From positions 1 to 43,052 of the forward strand of contig CAJUPP010000024.1 of NCBI GenBank assembly GCA_910588325.1: a DNA stretch of 43,052 bases, read 5' to 3'. This DNA is from an uncultured Hungatella sp. Lineage in GTDB: Bacteria > Bacillota > Clostridia > Lachnospirales > Lachnospiraceae. The notes beneath the pieces were generated by a model, which was not told where the DNA came from, searched no databases, and saw nothing but the letters and a program-made list of their open reading frames with translations. Of the stretch, positions 8,586-16,896 are shown piece by piece (the stretch's first letter is position 1; each line of letters starts with the position of its first letter). A program made the translations under genes and the position numbers.

Positions 8586-10231
8586 CCCATTTCCCTCTCT
8601 GTTACTTTTGTCCTGTTCGTCCCTCTGAACCGCTCAATTTTACAGGTATGCTTTCCCGTCTTTTCGCTGTAATTAATGCCGACCAGTAAAAGCTCCCCTG
8701 TATAATCAAATTTTTTCAAAACCTCATTGTACTGTTTCTCATGAATCTGTCCTATTGCCTTGTCTGCACTTTTATTCCATTTCAGCTCAATCAAAAGCGC
8801 AGGCTTTGATGAATTTTTTCTGGGAAGAAACAGGATATCTGAGAATCCCCGTCCTCCGGCAAGTTCTTCAAAGCGCAGATAATGATCCATACAGCTTAAA
8901 TAAGCCATGAGTACCACGTACCGAAGCGCCTGCTCATTATTATAATTTTGGAGAGTGATTTCTTCCATGTGTACTGTACCAATTAGCTCTGCCACCAGTT
9001 CTTCATCCATTTGAATCGTAGCATTCAGCAATTTGTCTGAAATCCTTACAGCCCTGGCAAGCTCCGCTCGCCTTCCCCCTCTGATTGCCCGTATGAATTC
9101 TCCCCGGACTTCTTCATTGGGAATGAAAACTTCCTTTTTCTTGAAATCGTAGGCAAGATAGCCTAAATGTACCAGTAAAGTAAAAATATCATCCCGACCA
9201 GAGATAGAAGTAAGATCATTCTGAAAGGTTCCAATATCAATTCTGCAGGATTGGCCCCCCAGCATATCTACAATCCCATCCCTTAAACCATCCAGATTCA
9301 AGTCAATATAATCCCTCAAAGATTCATAGGTTTCTGTCTCAGTCCAATAGCTGTCAAAATTCCTGGTTATAACCAGCTCCATGATAGAATTGGGACAATA
9401 GATATGTCCCACGCCATCAAATCGGTATCCATCATACCATTTACGTGTTTCGTCAAAATCAAGGTCATATTTTTTACAAAGATCAGCTACTTCCGCCTCC
9501 GTAAAGCCAATAAAGGGAGCCAGCACGCCTGGTTTCAGCATAGTAAACTCTCTAAAATCAGTTAACGCAGACTGGGAGCCATACTTTTTTATGGGTAAAA
9601 TCCCTGTCATATATCCGCCAACCAATATTTGCGATGTCTGATTGCTTTTAAACAAGCTGCGAAGAAGATTAATGTACTCTTTTTGTACATCTTTATCATC
9701 CTTTGATTCTCTGAACACCATATCCCACTCATCAATGATAATAAAAAACTTTCTTCCTGTTTTTTGATGGATCCGGATAAGAGCTTTATACAAATTCTCT
9801 GTACCTTCCTGAATACAGTCCGGATATTCCTCCCTCAGCTCTTCAATCACAGCCTTCTGCATATCACTGACAATCTCTGATGGTTTTGCCGCCAAGGCAA
9901 CAAAGGGTGTCATATCCAAAGAAATCACATCCTGCTTATTCATATATTTCTCAAAAAAGATATCCTCTCCCTGTTCTGTCTTCCCATCTAATCTGGCAAT
10001 CCTCAGATTTTCAAAGATAGACCTGGCATCAGCACCTTTAGAATAATAAGCTGTCAGCATTTTTACCGCAAATGATTTGCCGAAACGGCGCGGACGGGTA
10101 GAACAAGTCAGCATACGGTCTGTTCCAAGCACATAGTTGGTATAAGCGATCAGTTCTGACTTGTCAATATAACTATTTCTTTTCAGAATCGCCTCAAAGC
10201 CGTCTGCTGGCGGATTTACATAAATCCCCAT
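8570..10231 (-). CDS. AAA-ATPase-like protein with C-terminal PD-(D/E)XK nuclease domain
   Basis: A 553-residue protein of the AAA-ATPase-like (PF09820) plus PDDEXK_9 (PF08011) type, common and multicopy in gut Clostridia and Bacteroides. The ATPase part shows a modified Walker A (TRPRRFGKS, residues 45-53) and a Walker B FFIIIDEWD. The C-terminal nuclease-like core shows FSDILF (Asp near 465) and LLIELKW (Glu482, Lys484), followed by Gln in KQYNEVL. All key nuclease residues are present. The cellular role of the family is unproven; proposals include mobile-element or defence functions. The ATG has GGGGGAG upstream, and a good promoter sits at 10299-10327. It overlaps the downstream MBL gene. 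It sits between remnants of mobile elements, consistent with an accessory location. Confidence 0.88.
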   Translation of the reverse strand: MGIYVNPPADGFEAILKRNSYIDKSELIAYTNYVLGTDRMLTCSTRPRRFGKSFAVKMLTAYYSKGADARSIFENLRIARLDGKTEQGEDIFFEKYMNKQDVISLDMTPFVALAAKPSEIVSDMQKAVIEELREEYPDCIQEGTENLYKALIRIHQKTGRKFFIIIDEWDMVFRESKDDKDVQKEYINLLRSLFKSNQTSQILVGGYMTGILPIKKYGSQSALTDFREFTMLKPGVLAPFIGFTEAEVADLCKKYDLDFDETRKWYDGYRFDGVGHIYCPNSIMELVITRNFDSYWTETETYESLRDYIDLNLDGLRDGIVDMLGGQSCRIDIGTFQNDLTSISGRDDIFTLLVHLGYLAYDFKKKEVFIPNEEVRGEFIRAIRGGRRAELARAVRISDKLLNATIQMDEELVAELIGTVHMEEITLQNYNNEQALRYVVLMAYLSCMDHYLRFEELAGGRGFSDILFLPRKNSSKPALLIELKWNKSADKAIGQIHEKQYNEVLKKFDYTGELLLVGINYSEKTGKHTCKIERFRGTNRTKVTEREMGCLKE

Positions 10232-10298
10232 AGATTTTCTCCCCCTTCTTCATGCCTCCTGCCCGAAATGATTAAGATCCGTATTTCTCTTATTATTC

Positions 10299-10327
10299 AT
10301 TATAATAGATTCATAATTCTATTTCAA
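10299..10327 (-). promoter_or_regulatory. Sigma-A-type promoter of the AAA-ATPase/MBL unit
   Basis: On the minus strand TTGAAA (10322-10327) and TATAAT (10299-10304) are separated by exactly 17 bases. The -10 is perfect. The start codon of the ATPase gene is about 65 bases downstream. Confidence 0.7.
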
Positions 10328-10339
10328 TAAAATAAATCT

Positions 10340-10650
10340 AAATTTGATAAAACATATAGCCTAATACGCCTGTTAGAGCTTGGCAATAACGGTAATAGAA
10401 AAGCCGCCCAATTTTCATGGACGGCTCTATACATCTCGTAAAGTTCAGTCCTTCCCAACAAATTTGCAACCACAATGGTACTATGACCTCTGCTGACTTC
10501 TCGCCATTCAATGTTACTGCAAGATTTTCTATGCATTTGTTGATGCAATTCCATCCGATGACGAGACCTCCCCAGGTAAAAACGCAATCTTTCACTCCAT
10601 GTACCTGCCACATTTACCACAGTTAGTTCCGGATAGTTATTGGACTTCGG
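10340..10650 (-). mobile_element. Probable group II intron remnant
   Basis: The minus strand carries strings typical of the region preceding group II intron-encoded proteins: CCTGGGGAGGTCTCG, then GAAGTCAGCAGAGGTCATAG, then GGGAAGGACTGAAC. The short frames here (for example WREVSRGHST) are what such intron RNA yields when translated and are unlikely to be real proteins. A hairpin AGCCGTCC/GGGCGGCT lies just after. No reverse transcriptase reading frame is present, so the element is truncated or deleted. It abuts the 3' end of the decayed permease copy. Confidence 0.45.
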
Positions 10651-10673
10651 CTTGTTCTGCAGCCTTGTCCCTG

Positions 10674-11280
10674 GCTGCAGGGCAGTGATAACAGCCAGAA
10701 GCATCAGAAGCACCATAGACAATGCGCTGGCGTATCCAAACCGGAATTTCTGGAAGGCCTCCTCATAGATGTACTGAACGGCAAACTTGGTGGCGCCCAC
10801 CGGCCCTCCGTTTGTCATTGTGACTACCAGGCCATACTGCTTAAACAGATCGATAAATCCCAAAATCAGCACCAAAAACAAGGTTGGCTTCAGCAGCGGC
10901 ACCGTAATGGAGTAAAACATCCTCCATTTATCCGCTTCGTCCACCATGTAAAAGCCGGATCAGGACCAGACGGAGGCTGCGATTACAACCGCCATAGCCG
11001 TGTGACTCCTGGTAAACCAGCTGATCCCTTCCGCCCCCGCAAGTCCAAGGAGATAATTTACACCCCCTGTACTCTCTCCGAAAATAAACTGAAATAACAG
11101 CCCCACAACAATATGGGAAATCATGGAGGGCCAGTAAAATACAGCTCTCAGAAATGATTTTCCATGGATTTCCAATGCCAGCAGGACCGCCAGAAAAGAG
11201 GTATGCCTACAATCAGAGGCAGGCTGCACAGCGTATAAATAACCGTCTGCCGGATGGAAATCCAGAATCTTCCGGTCAAA
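10674..11280 (-). pseudogene. Second, decayed copy of the sugar ABC permease
   Basis: A diverged duplicate of the permease at the left edge. Shared protein text includes EIHGKSFLRAVFYWPSMIS, LLFQFIFGESTG and NYLLGL. It also preserves the part lost from the first copy (ISWFTRSHTAMAVVIAASVWS) and a C-terminal membrane region with TMTNGGPVGATKFAVQYIYEEAF. It is broken in several ways: no N-terminus; a one-base deletion near 11195 and a further shift near 11272; an in-frame TGA after AASVWS; and loss of roughly 20 codons between GFYM and VDEADKW. The DNA match to copy 1 stops around 11278. Downstream it fuses to the intron-like remnant. It lies inside the glycolysis-side intergenic region and has no partner SBP. 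Confidence 0.85.
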
Positions 11281-11361
11281 AACAAAATAAAGCAGAGGCG
11301 GCTCATGATTCAGATATGTCGAAAAGATAAAGCAAAGGTCTACGAAGATAACAAAGACATC

Positions 11362-11405
11362 AAAAAGGGATATCAAAGAATTATTTTCCCTTGATATCCC
11401 TTTTT
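11362..11405 (-). terminator. Intrinsic terminator of gap-pgk-tpiA
   Basis: Inverted arms AAAAAGGGATATCAA and TTGATATCCCTTTTT face each other across about 14 bases. The structure lies 40 bases after the tpiA stop and has T/A runs on both sides, so it may also stop transcription from the opposite direction. Confidence 0.8.
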
Positions 11406-11444
11406 TACAACATTTCTTAACTATCAGATTTTGTCAAAAGCCTA

Positions 11445-12194
11445 TTATTTATAGTTCACAATCTTCCCAAAATCCGGCTTCAAGGAAGCGCCACCTACCA
11501 GACCGCCGTCGATATTTGGCTTTGCAAACAACTCGGCCGCGTTTGCGCCGTTTACGGAACCGCCGTACTGAATACGAATCGCTTCTGCCGTAGCTTCATC
11601 ATAAATCTCACCAATACATGCACGAATGGCTGCGCATACTTCCTCCGCCTGGTCGGAAGTAGCGGTCTTGCCGGTACCGATTGCCCAGATCGGCTCATAT
11701 GCGATCACAGCAGCCTTTGCCTTGTCAGCTGTTACGTTTAAGAAGGCAATCTTGATCTGCTGACGAATCCAGTCAATGGTGATTCCCTGCTCTCTCTGGG
11801 TCAGGGACTCGCCGCAGCAGATAATAGGGGTCAGGCCATGCTCAAATGCCTTCAGAACTTTCTTGTTCACCGTCTCATCTGTCTCTGCAAAATATTCTCT
11901 TCTCTCGGAATGACCGATAATCACATACTTCACGCCTGCGTCAACCAGCATCTTTGGAGAAATCTCGCCGGTATAGGCTCCTTTCTCCTCAAAATACATG
12001 TTCTCAGCACCGATATGAATATTGGTTCCCTTGGCTGCTTCCATAGCCGGAATAATATCAATGGCAGGTACACAGAACACGACATCTGCCTCATCGTTTA
12101 CTACCAATGGTTTTAATTCATCAATCAAAGCAACTGCCTCTGTTGGAGTCATATTCATCTTCCAGTTGCCTGCAATAATCTTTCTTCTTGCCAT
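11445..12194 (-). CDS. tpiA: Triosephosphate isomerase
   Basis: A 249-residue full-length triosephosphate isomerase, which interconverts dihydroxyacetone phosphate and glyceraldehyde 3-phosphate in the cytoplasm. All catalytic residues are visible: Lys12 in GNWKMN, His95 in VIIGHSERR and Glu167 in AYEPIWAIGTG, plus the phosphate-binding loop IQYGGSVNGAN and a late GGASL. It is the last gene of the gap-pgk-tpiA block, 14 bases after pgk, and ends before a strong terminator. Nothing is unusual. Confidence 0.98.
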   Translation of the reverse strand: MARRKIIAGNWKMNMTPTEAVALIDELKPLVVNDEADVVFCVPAIDIIPAMEAAKGTNIHIGAENMYFEEKGAYTGEISPKMLVDAGVKYVIIGHSERREYFAETDETVNKKVLKAFEHGLTPIICCGESLTQREQGITIDWIRQQIKIAFLNVTADKAKAAVIAYEPIWAIGTGKTATSDQAEEVCAAIRACIGEIYDEATAEAIRIQYGGSVNGANAAELFAKPNIDGGLVGGASLKPDFGKIVNYK

Positions 12195-12208
12195 GATCTT
12201 ATTCTCCT

Positions 12209-13432
12209 CTATTTATCATCAGCTGCCACAACCCCCGGAAGCTCCTTGCCCTCCAAAAATTCCAGAGAAGCGCCGCCGCCTGTGGAAATATGGCTCATCT
12301 TGTCTGCAAATCCCAGCTGGTTCACTGCTGCTGCGGAATCGCCGCCGCCGATGATAGTAGTTGCATCGGTCTCAGCCAAAGCCTTTGCCACAGCGATGGT
12401 ACCTGCTGCCAGTGTTGGGTTCTCAAATACGCCCATAGGTCCGTTCCATACAACGGTCTTGGCGGATTTCACAGCCTCTGCGTAAAGCTCTGCAGTCTTC
12501 GGTCCGATATCCAGTCCTTCCATATCAGCCGGAATAGCGTCAGAGGAAACAACGCTTACTTCGATAGGTCCGTCGATCGGATCCGGGAATGCTGCCGCGA
12601 TGGTGGTATCAACCGGAAGAAGCAGCTTCTTGCCCAGCTTCTCGGCCTTCTCCATCATCTCCTTGCAGTAATCAATCTTGGTATCGTCAACCAGGGAGTT
12701 ACCTACGCCCTTGCCCTGAGCCTTTAAGAAGGTAAACGCCATGCCGCCGCCGATGATTAAAGTATCGCACTTCTCCAACAGGTTGGAGATAACGTTCAGC
12801 TTATCGGCAACCTTTGCGCCGCCTAAGATAGCTACGAAAGGTCTTACCGGATTCTCCACCGCATTCCCGAGGAAATCAATCTCTTTCTGCATTAAGTAAC
12901 CAACTGCGTTGGTACCGCCCTTTGCACTGATAAACTTTGTCACGCCCTCTACGGAAGCATGTGCTCTGTGGGAGGAACCGAATGCGTCGCATACGTAGTC
13001 GTCAGCCAGGTCAGCCAGTTCTTTGCTGAACTCTTCGCCGTTCTTCGTCTCTTCTTTGCCGCGGAAACGGGTATTCTGAAGCAGCACCACATCGCCTTCG
13101 CCCATCTCTGCCACAGCTTTGGAAGCAGCTTCGCCAGTTACATTGTAATCAGATACAAAGTTTACTTCCTTACCCAGCTTCTCAGACAGCCTCTTAGCAA
13201 CCGGAGCCAGGGACTCGCCCTCGTTGGGGCCGTTCTTTACTTTTCCTAAATGGGAGCAGAGAATCACCTTTGCTCCTTCGCCAATCAGTTTATTGATTGT
13301 AGGAAGGGCAGCCACGATACGGGTCTCGTCCGTAATGGCACCGCTCTTTAACGGTACATTGAAATCGCAGCGAACCAGCACTTTTTTACCTTTTAAATCT
13401 TTCAGATCATCAACTGTTTTCTTATTTAGCAT
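12209..13432 (-). CDS. pgk: Phosphoglycerate kinase
   Basis: A 407-residue phosphoglycerate kinase, transferring phosphate from 1,3-bisphosphoglycerate to ADP. Family signatures are VLVRCDFNVPL near the N-terminus, ILCSHLGKVKNGPNE, the hinge and nucleotide-binding region VWNGPMGVFENP, and GGGDSAAAV followed by HISTGGGASLEFLEGKELPG at the C-terminus. Length is typical. It sits between gap and tpiA on the same strand, 14 bases before tpiA and 178 bases after gap; the longer first gap contains a hairpin that may set pgk-tpiA levels relative to gap. Confidence 0.98.
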   Translation of the reverse strand: MLNKKTVDDLKDLKGKKVLVRCDFNVPLKSGAITDETRIVAALPTINKLIGEGAKVILCSHLGKVKNGPNEGESLAPVAKRLSEKLGKEVNFVSDYNVTGEAASKAVAEMGEGDVVLLQNTRFRGKEETKNGEEFSKELADLADDYVCDAFGSSHRAHASVEGVTKFISAKGGTNAVGYLMQKEIDFLGNAVENPVRPFVAILGGAKVADKLNVISNLLEKCDTLIIGGGMAFTFLKAQGKGVGNSLVDDTKIDYCKEMMEKAEKLGKKLLLPVDTTIAAAFPDPIDGPIEVSVVSSDAIPADMEGLDIGPKTAELYAEAVKSAKTVVWNGPMGVFENPTLAAGTIAVAKALAETDATTIIGGGDSAAAVNQLGFADKMSHISTGGGASLEFLEGKELPGVVAADDK

Positions 13433-13548
13433 AGTTGTCTTGTCCTTTCCTTTTTCTATTTAACCGCCGCAGAACGGCCTGCCGTCCCCGGCCTTTCAGA
13501 ACGTGTCTGAAAATTGCTTTCTGTCAGGTGTGCCTTTATACCATAAAA

Positions 13549-13573
13549 GGGTCCGGCCCTAATGACCGGACCC
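13549..13573 (-). terminator. Hairpin between gap and pgk
   Basis: GGGTCCGG (13549-13556) and CCGGACCC (13566-13573) are perfect arms around a 9-base loop, followed on the minus strand by TTTTATGG. With only four T's it is probably a partial terminator or an RNA-processing/stability element setting a higher gap level. It could fully separate two transcripts, but I saw no clear promoter between it and pgk. Confidence 0.65.
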
Positions 13574-13610
13574 GAATGGATCGCCTATAAAACTTGTCCT
13601 GTCTCTAAGA

Positions 13611-14642
13611 TTATGCTAACTCAGCGAAGTACTTAATGGTTCTTACCATCTGGCTGGTATAGGAGTTCTCGTTGTCATACCATGAAACAACCTGAACCTC
13701 ATACAGATCATCAGCAATCTTAGCTACCATAGTCTGAGTTGCATCAAACAGGGAACCGTATCTCATACCGATAACGTCAGAAGAAACAATCGGATCCTCG
13801 TTGTAGCCGTAGGACTCGGAAGCAGCAGCCTTCATAGCTGCATTGATGCCCTCTTTTGTAACGTCCGTACCCTTAACAACAGCTGTTAAGATTGTGGTGG
13901 AACCTGTCGGTACCGGAACACGCTGTGCAGAGCCGATCAATTTGCCGTTTAACTCCGGAATAACCAGGCCGATTGCTTTAGCAGCACCTGTGGAGTTAGG
14001 AACGATGTTGGCAGCGCCTGCTCTTGCTCTTCTTAAATCGCCTTTTCTGTGCGGTCCGTCAAGAATCATCTGATCGCCGGTGTAAGCATGAATGGTGCTC
14101 ATGATACCGGACTGAATCGGAGCATAGTCGTTCAGTGCCTTTGCCATAGGAGCCAGGCAGTTGGTCGTACAGGAAGCAGCAGAAATGATGGTATCCTCTG
14201 CAGTCAATGTATTCTCATTTACGCTGAATACGATGGTTGGAAGGTCATTGCCAGCCGGTGCGGAAATAACAACTTTCTTGGCACCTGCATCAATGTGTGC
14301 CTGAGATTTTGCCTTGGAGGTGTAGAAACCGGTACACTCCAGAACAACGTCAACACCAATCTCGCCCCAAGGAAGATCAGCAGCATTCTTCTCTGCATAA
14401 ATCTTGATGGTCTTGCCGTCAACAGTGATGGAATCCTCACCAGCCTCAACGGTGTGCAGATTCTCACCGATTCTTCCGGTATATCCACCCTGAGCGGTAT
14501 CATACTTTAATAAATGAGCCAGCATCTTCGGATCTGTCAGATCGTTGATTGCTACAATCTCGTATCCTTCTGCTCCGAACATCTGTCTGAATGCCAGACG
14601 TCCAATACGTCCAAAACCATTGATTGCTACTTTTACTGCCAT
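13611..14642 (-). CDS. gap: Glyceraldehyde-3-phosphate dehydrogenase
   Basis: A 343-residue NAD-dependent GAPDH of glycolysis. The N-terminal Rossmann motif is INGFGRIGRLAFRQ; Asp34 in AINDLTD predicts preference for NAD over NADP. The active-site Cys158 lies in SAASCTTNCLAP. WYDNENSYTSQMV is the usual C-terminal signature. The ATG has TAGGAGGAATGAAGTT before it and a good promoter about 65-95 bases upstream. It heads the glycolytic block. No CggR-type regulator gene is next to it. Confidence 0.98.
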   Translation of the reverse strand: MAVKVAINGFGRIGRLAFRQMFGAEGYEIVAINDLTDPKMLAHLLKYDTAQGGYTGRIGENLHTVEAGEDSITVDGKTIKIYAEKNAADLPWGEIGVDVVLECTGFYTSKAKSQAHIDAGAKKVVISAPAGNDLPTIVFSVNENTLTAEDTIISAASCTTNCLAPMAKALNDYAPIQSGIMSTIHAYTGDQMILDGPHRKGDLRRARAGAANIVPNSTGAAKAIGLVIPELNGKLIGSAQRVPVPTGSTTILTAVVKGTDVTKEGINAAMKAAASESYGYNEDPIVSSDVIGMRYGSLFDATQTMVAKIADDLYEVQVVSWYDNENSYTSQMVRTIKYFAELA

Positions 14643-14707
14643 AACTTCATTCCTCCTAAAGAATAAATTAAGTTGCTGATCGTTAAAATATAATCAACCT
14701 ATTAATT

Positions 14708-14736
14708 ATTTTACCTAACTTTTCTGGAAATATCAA
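14708..14736 (-). promoter_or_regulatory. Promoter of gap
   Basis: Minus-strand TTGATA (14731-14736) and TAAAAT (14708-14713), 17-base spacer. It lies about 65 bases ahead of the gap start codon. Confidence 0.7.
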
Positions 14737-14784
14737 GCATTTTTTAGATTTTTGTGGCTCTTCCTATTGGAACCTGGACAGAGA

Positions 14785-14846
14785 AAAAAAATTGTGCAAA
14801 ATGTACTCCTATACTTTCTATACCGAGACATTTTGCACAATTTTTT
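14785..14846 (-). terminator. Strong bidirectional-type terminator after the Na/Pi gene
   Basis: A 19-base perfect inverted repeat (arms 14785-14803 and 14828-14846, core TTGTGCAAAATGT) with A/T-runs at the outer edges. It lies 30 bases after the cotransporter stop and before the gap promoter. Confidence 0.85.
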
Positions 14847-14869
14847 ACATAACAGGTTGTGCGAAAAGC

Positions 14870-14886
14870 ACACAACTATATTTCAT
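14870..14886. repeat. 17-bp direct repeat, copy 1
   Basis: ACACAACTATATTTCAT occurs here, over the last codons and stop of the Na/Pi gene, and again at 16700-16716 upstream of it. Confidence 0.8.
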
Positions 14887-16558
14887 TTTTCATATATCCG
14901 GCCAGATTGTAGGCATGGTCGGATATCCTTTCCAAATTCGTCAGTATATCCAAAAATACCACACCAGCGGAAGGAACACAGCCACCGTTGGAAAGTCTCT
15001 CGATATGCTTCTCCCGGAGTTCCTCCTCCAGACTGTCCACCTCGTCCTCATACTGGCTGACCTTTCGGACAAAGTCCATGCTTCCGGTTCTGCGGGCCTC
15101 AATAGCATTCTCAAAGGACTTAAACACACTTTTGCTTATCTCTCTTAAATCCTCTATGCCAGTCTCCGAAAATTCCAGGTGGTGCTCCACCATATAAGCC
15201 GCACACTCCGCCAGGTTCTCCGCATGGTCTCCCACCCTCTCGATGTCGCTGGCACTGTAGAACAAGTCATTGACCACTCGTTTCTGATGCTCTGTCAGAG
15301 ACAGATTGTCAATCTTGATTAAATACTCTGTCAGACGATTCTCCATCCGGTCAATCATTTTTTCCGTCTCATAGACCTCTTGTGTTTCCTCCAGACTGCC
15401 GTCTAAGATAGCTTCAATCCCCCGTTTTACATTTTTCATGGTAACCTGCCCCATGTGTACCACTTCCATTGCCGCTACCTCGATGGCAAAGGCCGGAGAC
15501 TCAAAAATACGCTCATCCAGATGCTTGATACTGGTCTTCTCCTCACCCTCTTCGCTCTCTGCATCCCCCGTCTTCTCCCCCGGGCCTTCCTTCACAATCA
15601 CGCCGGATAAATCCACCAGCCGATTGGCAAAAGGGAACAGAAGCGTCGTATTGACAAGATTAAAAATAGTATGGAAAATGGATATCTCAACCGCCGAAAT
15701 CCCTCTGGACGCCAGTGCAGGCCACAGAGCAAACAGAAGAAAGCTGCCGACTCCGAACAAAATGGCCCCCAGTATATTGAAGCTTAAATGCATAACCGCC
15801 GCCCGCTTTGCCGTCCTGGAACCGCCCATACTGGACAAAATAGCTGTGACACAAGAACCGATATTCTGTCCTAAGGTAATATAAATCGCCGCATTGGTGG
15901 TCACCACACCGTTCAGGGCCAGCGTCTGCAGGATACCTACGGAAGCCGAAGAGCTTTGGAGCAATGCCGTAACCAGGGCTCCGATTATCATGCCGAGAAG
16001 GGGATTTCCTCCCAGAACTTCAAATGCCTTTGAAAAAATCTCTGCATCCGTATAAGGAGAGATGGAGTCTGACATGAATTCCAGTCCCATAAACAAAAGT
16101 CCCAGGCCTACCAGAATCTCACCGACAGTCCGCAGCTTCTGCTTTTTGGAAAACAAGATCAGCAGCGCTCCTATGCCAAGGAGAAGAGGCGCATAGAATA
16201 CCGGTTTCATCACCTCCATAGCGCTTCCCAGCTGGCTTAAAGATACAATCCATGCGGTGATGGTAGTACCGATATTGGCTCCCATGATGACGCCTACAGC
16301 CTGGGTCAGATTCAGGACGCCGGCACTTACAAAGCCTACTACCATAACCGTAGTGGCGCCGCTGCTCTGAATAATAGCCGTAATCAATGCACCCAGACAG
16401 ACCGCCATGAGGCGGTTGTTGGTCAGCATTCCCAGGAAATGGTTCATTTTGCTTCCCGCCGATTTCTGCATTCCATCTGCCATGATATTCATCCCGTACA
16501 GGAACATTCCCAGTCCGCCGAAAAAGCCAAACAGGTTTGAAACATCATTTATTGTCAT
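14876..16558 (-). CDS. Na/Pi cotransporter family protein with PhoU-like domain
   Basis: A 560-residue membrane protein of the Na+/phosphate cotransporter (NptA/YjbB) family. The N-terminal ~320 residues hold two related halves with multiple membrane helices and the QSS motifs of the family: ALITAIIQSSGATTVMVVGFV and ALVTALLQSSSASVGILQTL. The C-terminal ~220 residues are a charged helical PhoU-like region (VVNDLFYSASDIERVGDHAENLAE, then ILTNLERISDHAYNLAGYM). The ATG at 16558 (MTINDVSN) has GGAGG six bases upstream; the frame is open further but without a better start. Predicted role is sodium-driven phosphate transport or phosphate homeostasis in the cytoplasmic membrane. It appears monocistronic. 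Confidence 0.92.
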   Translation of the reverse strand: MTINDVSNLFGFFGGLGMFLYGMNIMADGMQKSAGSKMNHFLGMLTNNRLMAVCLGALITAIIQSSGATTVMVVGFVSAGVLNLTQAVGVIMGANIGTTITAWIVSLSQLGSAMEVMKPVFYAPLLLGIGALLILFSKKQKLRTVGEILVGLGLLFMGLEFMSDSISPYTDAEIFSKAFEVLGGNPLLGMIIGALVTALLQSSSASVGILQTLALNGVVTTNAAIYITLGQNIGSCVTAILSSMGGSRTAKRAAVMHLSFNILGAILFGVGSFLLFALWPALASRGISAVEISIFHTIFNLVNTTLLFPFANRLVDLSGVIVKEGPGEKTGDAESEEGEEKTSIKHLDERIFESPAFAIEVAAMEVVHMGQVTMKNVKRGIEAILDGSLEETQEVYETEKMIDRMENRLTEYLIKIDNLSLTEHQKRVVNDLFYSASDIERVGDHAENLAECAAYMVEHHLEFSETGIEDLREISKSVFKSFENAIEARRTGSMDFVRKVSQYEDEVDSLEEELREKHIERLSNGGCVPSAGVVFLDILTNLERISDHAYNLAGYMKNEI

Positions 16559-16653
16559 GAAATTTCCTCCGTATATTTCGTGCGGCTCCTGAATAAATGG
16601 AAATAACCATTCGGAGCACATTGTGTTGGGGTGTAAATAGACGAAACAACGTC

Positions 16654-16683
16654 ATAATACCATAAGATGGATGTATTTGCCAA
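16654..16683 (-). promoter_or_regulatory. Possible promoter of the Na/Pi gene
   Basis: Minus-strand TTGGCA (16678-16683) and TATTAT (16654-16659) with an 18-base spacer, about 95 bases before the start codon. A moderate match. Confidence 0.45.
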
Positions 16684-16699
16684 GGATGTTCTCAAAAAA

Positions 16700-16716
16700 A
16701 CACAACTATATTTCAT
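16700..16716. repeat. 17-bp direct repeat, copy 2
   Basis: An exact copy of the 17 bases at 14870-14886, in the same orientation, between the Na/Pi gene and tRNA-Val. Confidence 0.8.
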
Positions 16717-16723
16717 GAATCTC

Positions 16724-16752
16724 TTGAAGGTTTTTACAGTCAATGGTATAAT
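16724..16752 (+). promoter_or_regulatory. Promoter of tRNA-Val
   Basis: TTGAAG (16724-16729) and a perfect TATAAT (16747-16752) with a 17-base spacer. The tRNA begins 12 bases after the -10. Confidence 0.75.
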
Positions 16753-16764
16753 AGGAAAAGAAAT

Positions 16765-16837
16765 GGAGACATAGCTCAGCTGGGAGAGCATCTGCTTGAC
16801 GTGTAGAGGGTCGCAGGTTCGAGTCCTGTTGTCTCCA
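16765..16837 (+). tRNA. tRNA-Val (GAC)
   Basis: A 73-base cloverleaf folds without gaps: acceptor GGAGACA/TGTCTCC, D arm GCTC...GAGC, anticodon stem TCTGC/GTAGA around loop TTGACGT, T arm GCAGG/CCTGT with TTCGAGT, discriminator A. The anticodon GAC reads Val codons GUC/GUU. The 3' CCA is not encoded (TTT follows), so it must be added enzymatically. Confidence 0.95.
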
Positions 16838-16896
16838 TTTTATTTATGCGAAGGAGCCAAAAAAGGTTTTTTCGCATTTTTATATGGAGGTATGAA

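Noticed and set aside
10324..10613. Minus-strand open frames ending near 10,330 as a new small protein
   Set aside because: The residues (Arg/His-rich or Trp/Cys-rich) are typical of translated intron RNA; the strings fit group II intron RNA better.
10417..10626. Open frame on the plus strand (69 residues) in the region near 10,500
   Set aside because: It is antisense to the intron-like remnant, has no ribosome binding site and no recognisable domain.
16555..16791. Minus-strand frame across the Na/Pi upstream region and tRNA-Val
   Set aside because: It overlaps the tRNA and promoters and has no family features.
16846..16896. Upstream in-frame ATG for beta-galactosidase
   Set aside because: It lies nine bases after the tRNA and has no Shine-Dalgarno; the ATG at 16897 has GGAGG at good spacing.
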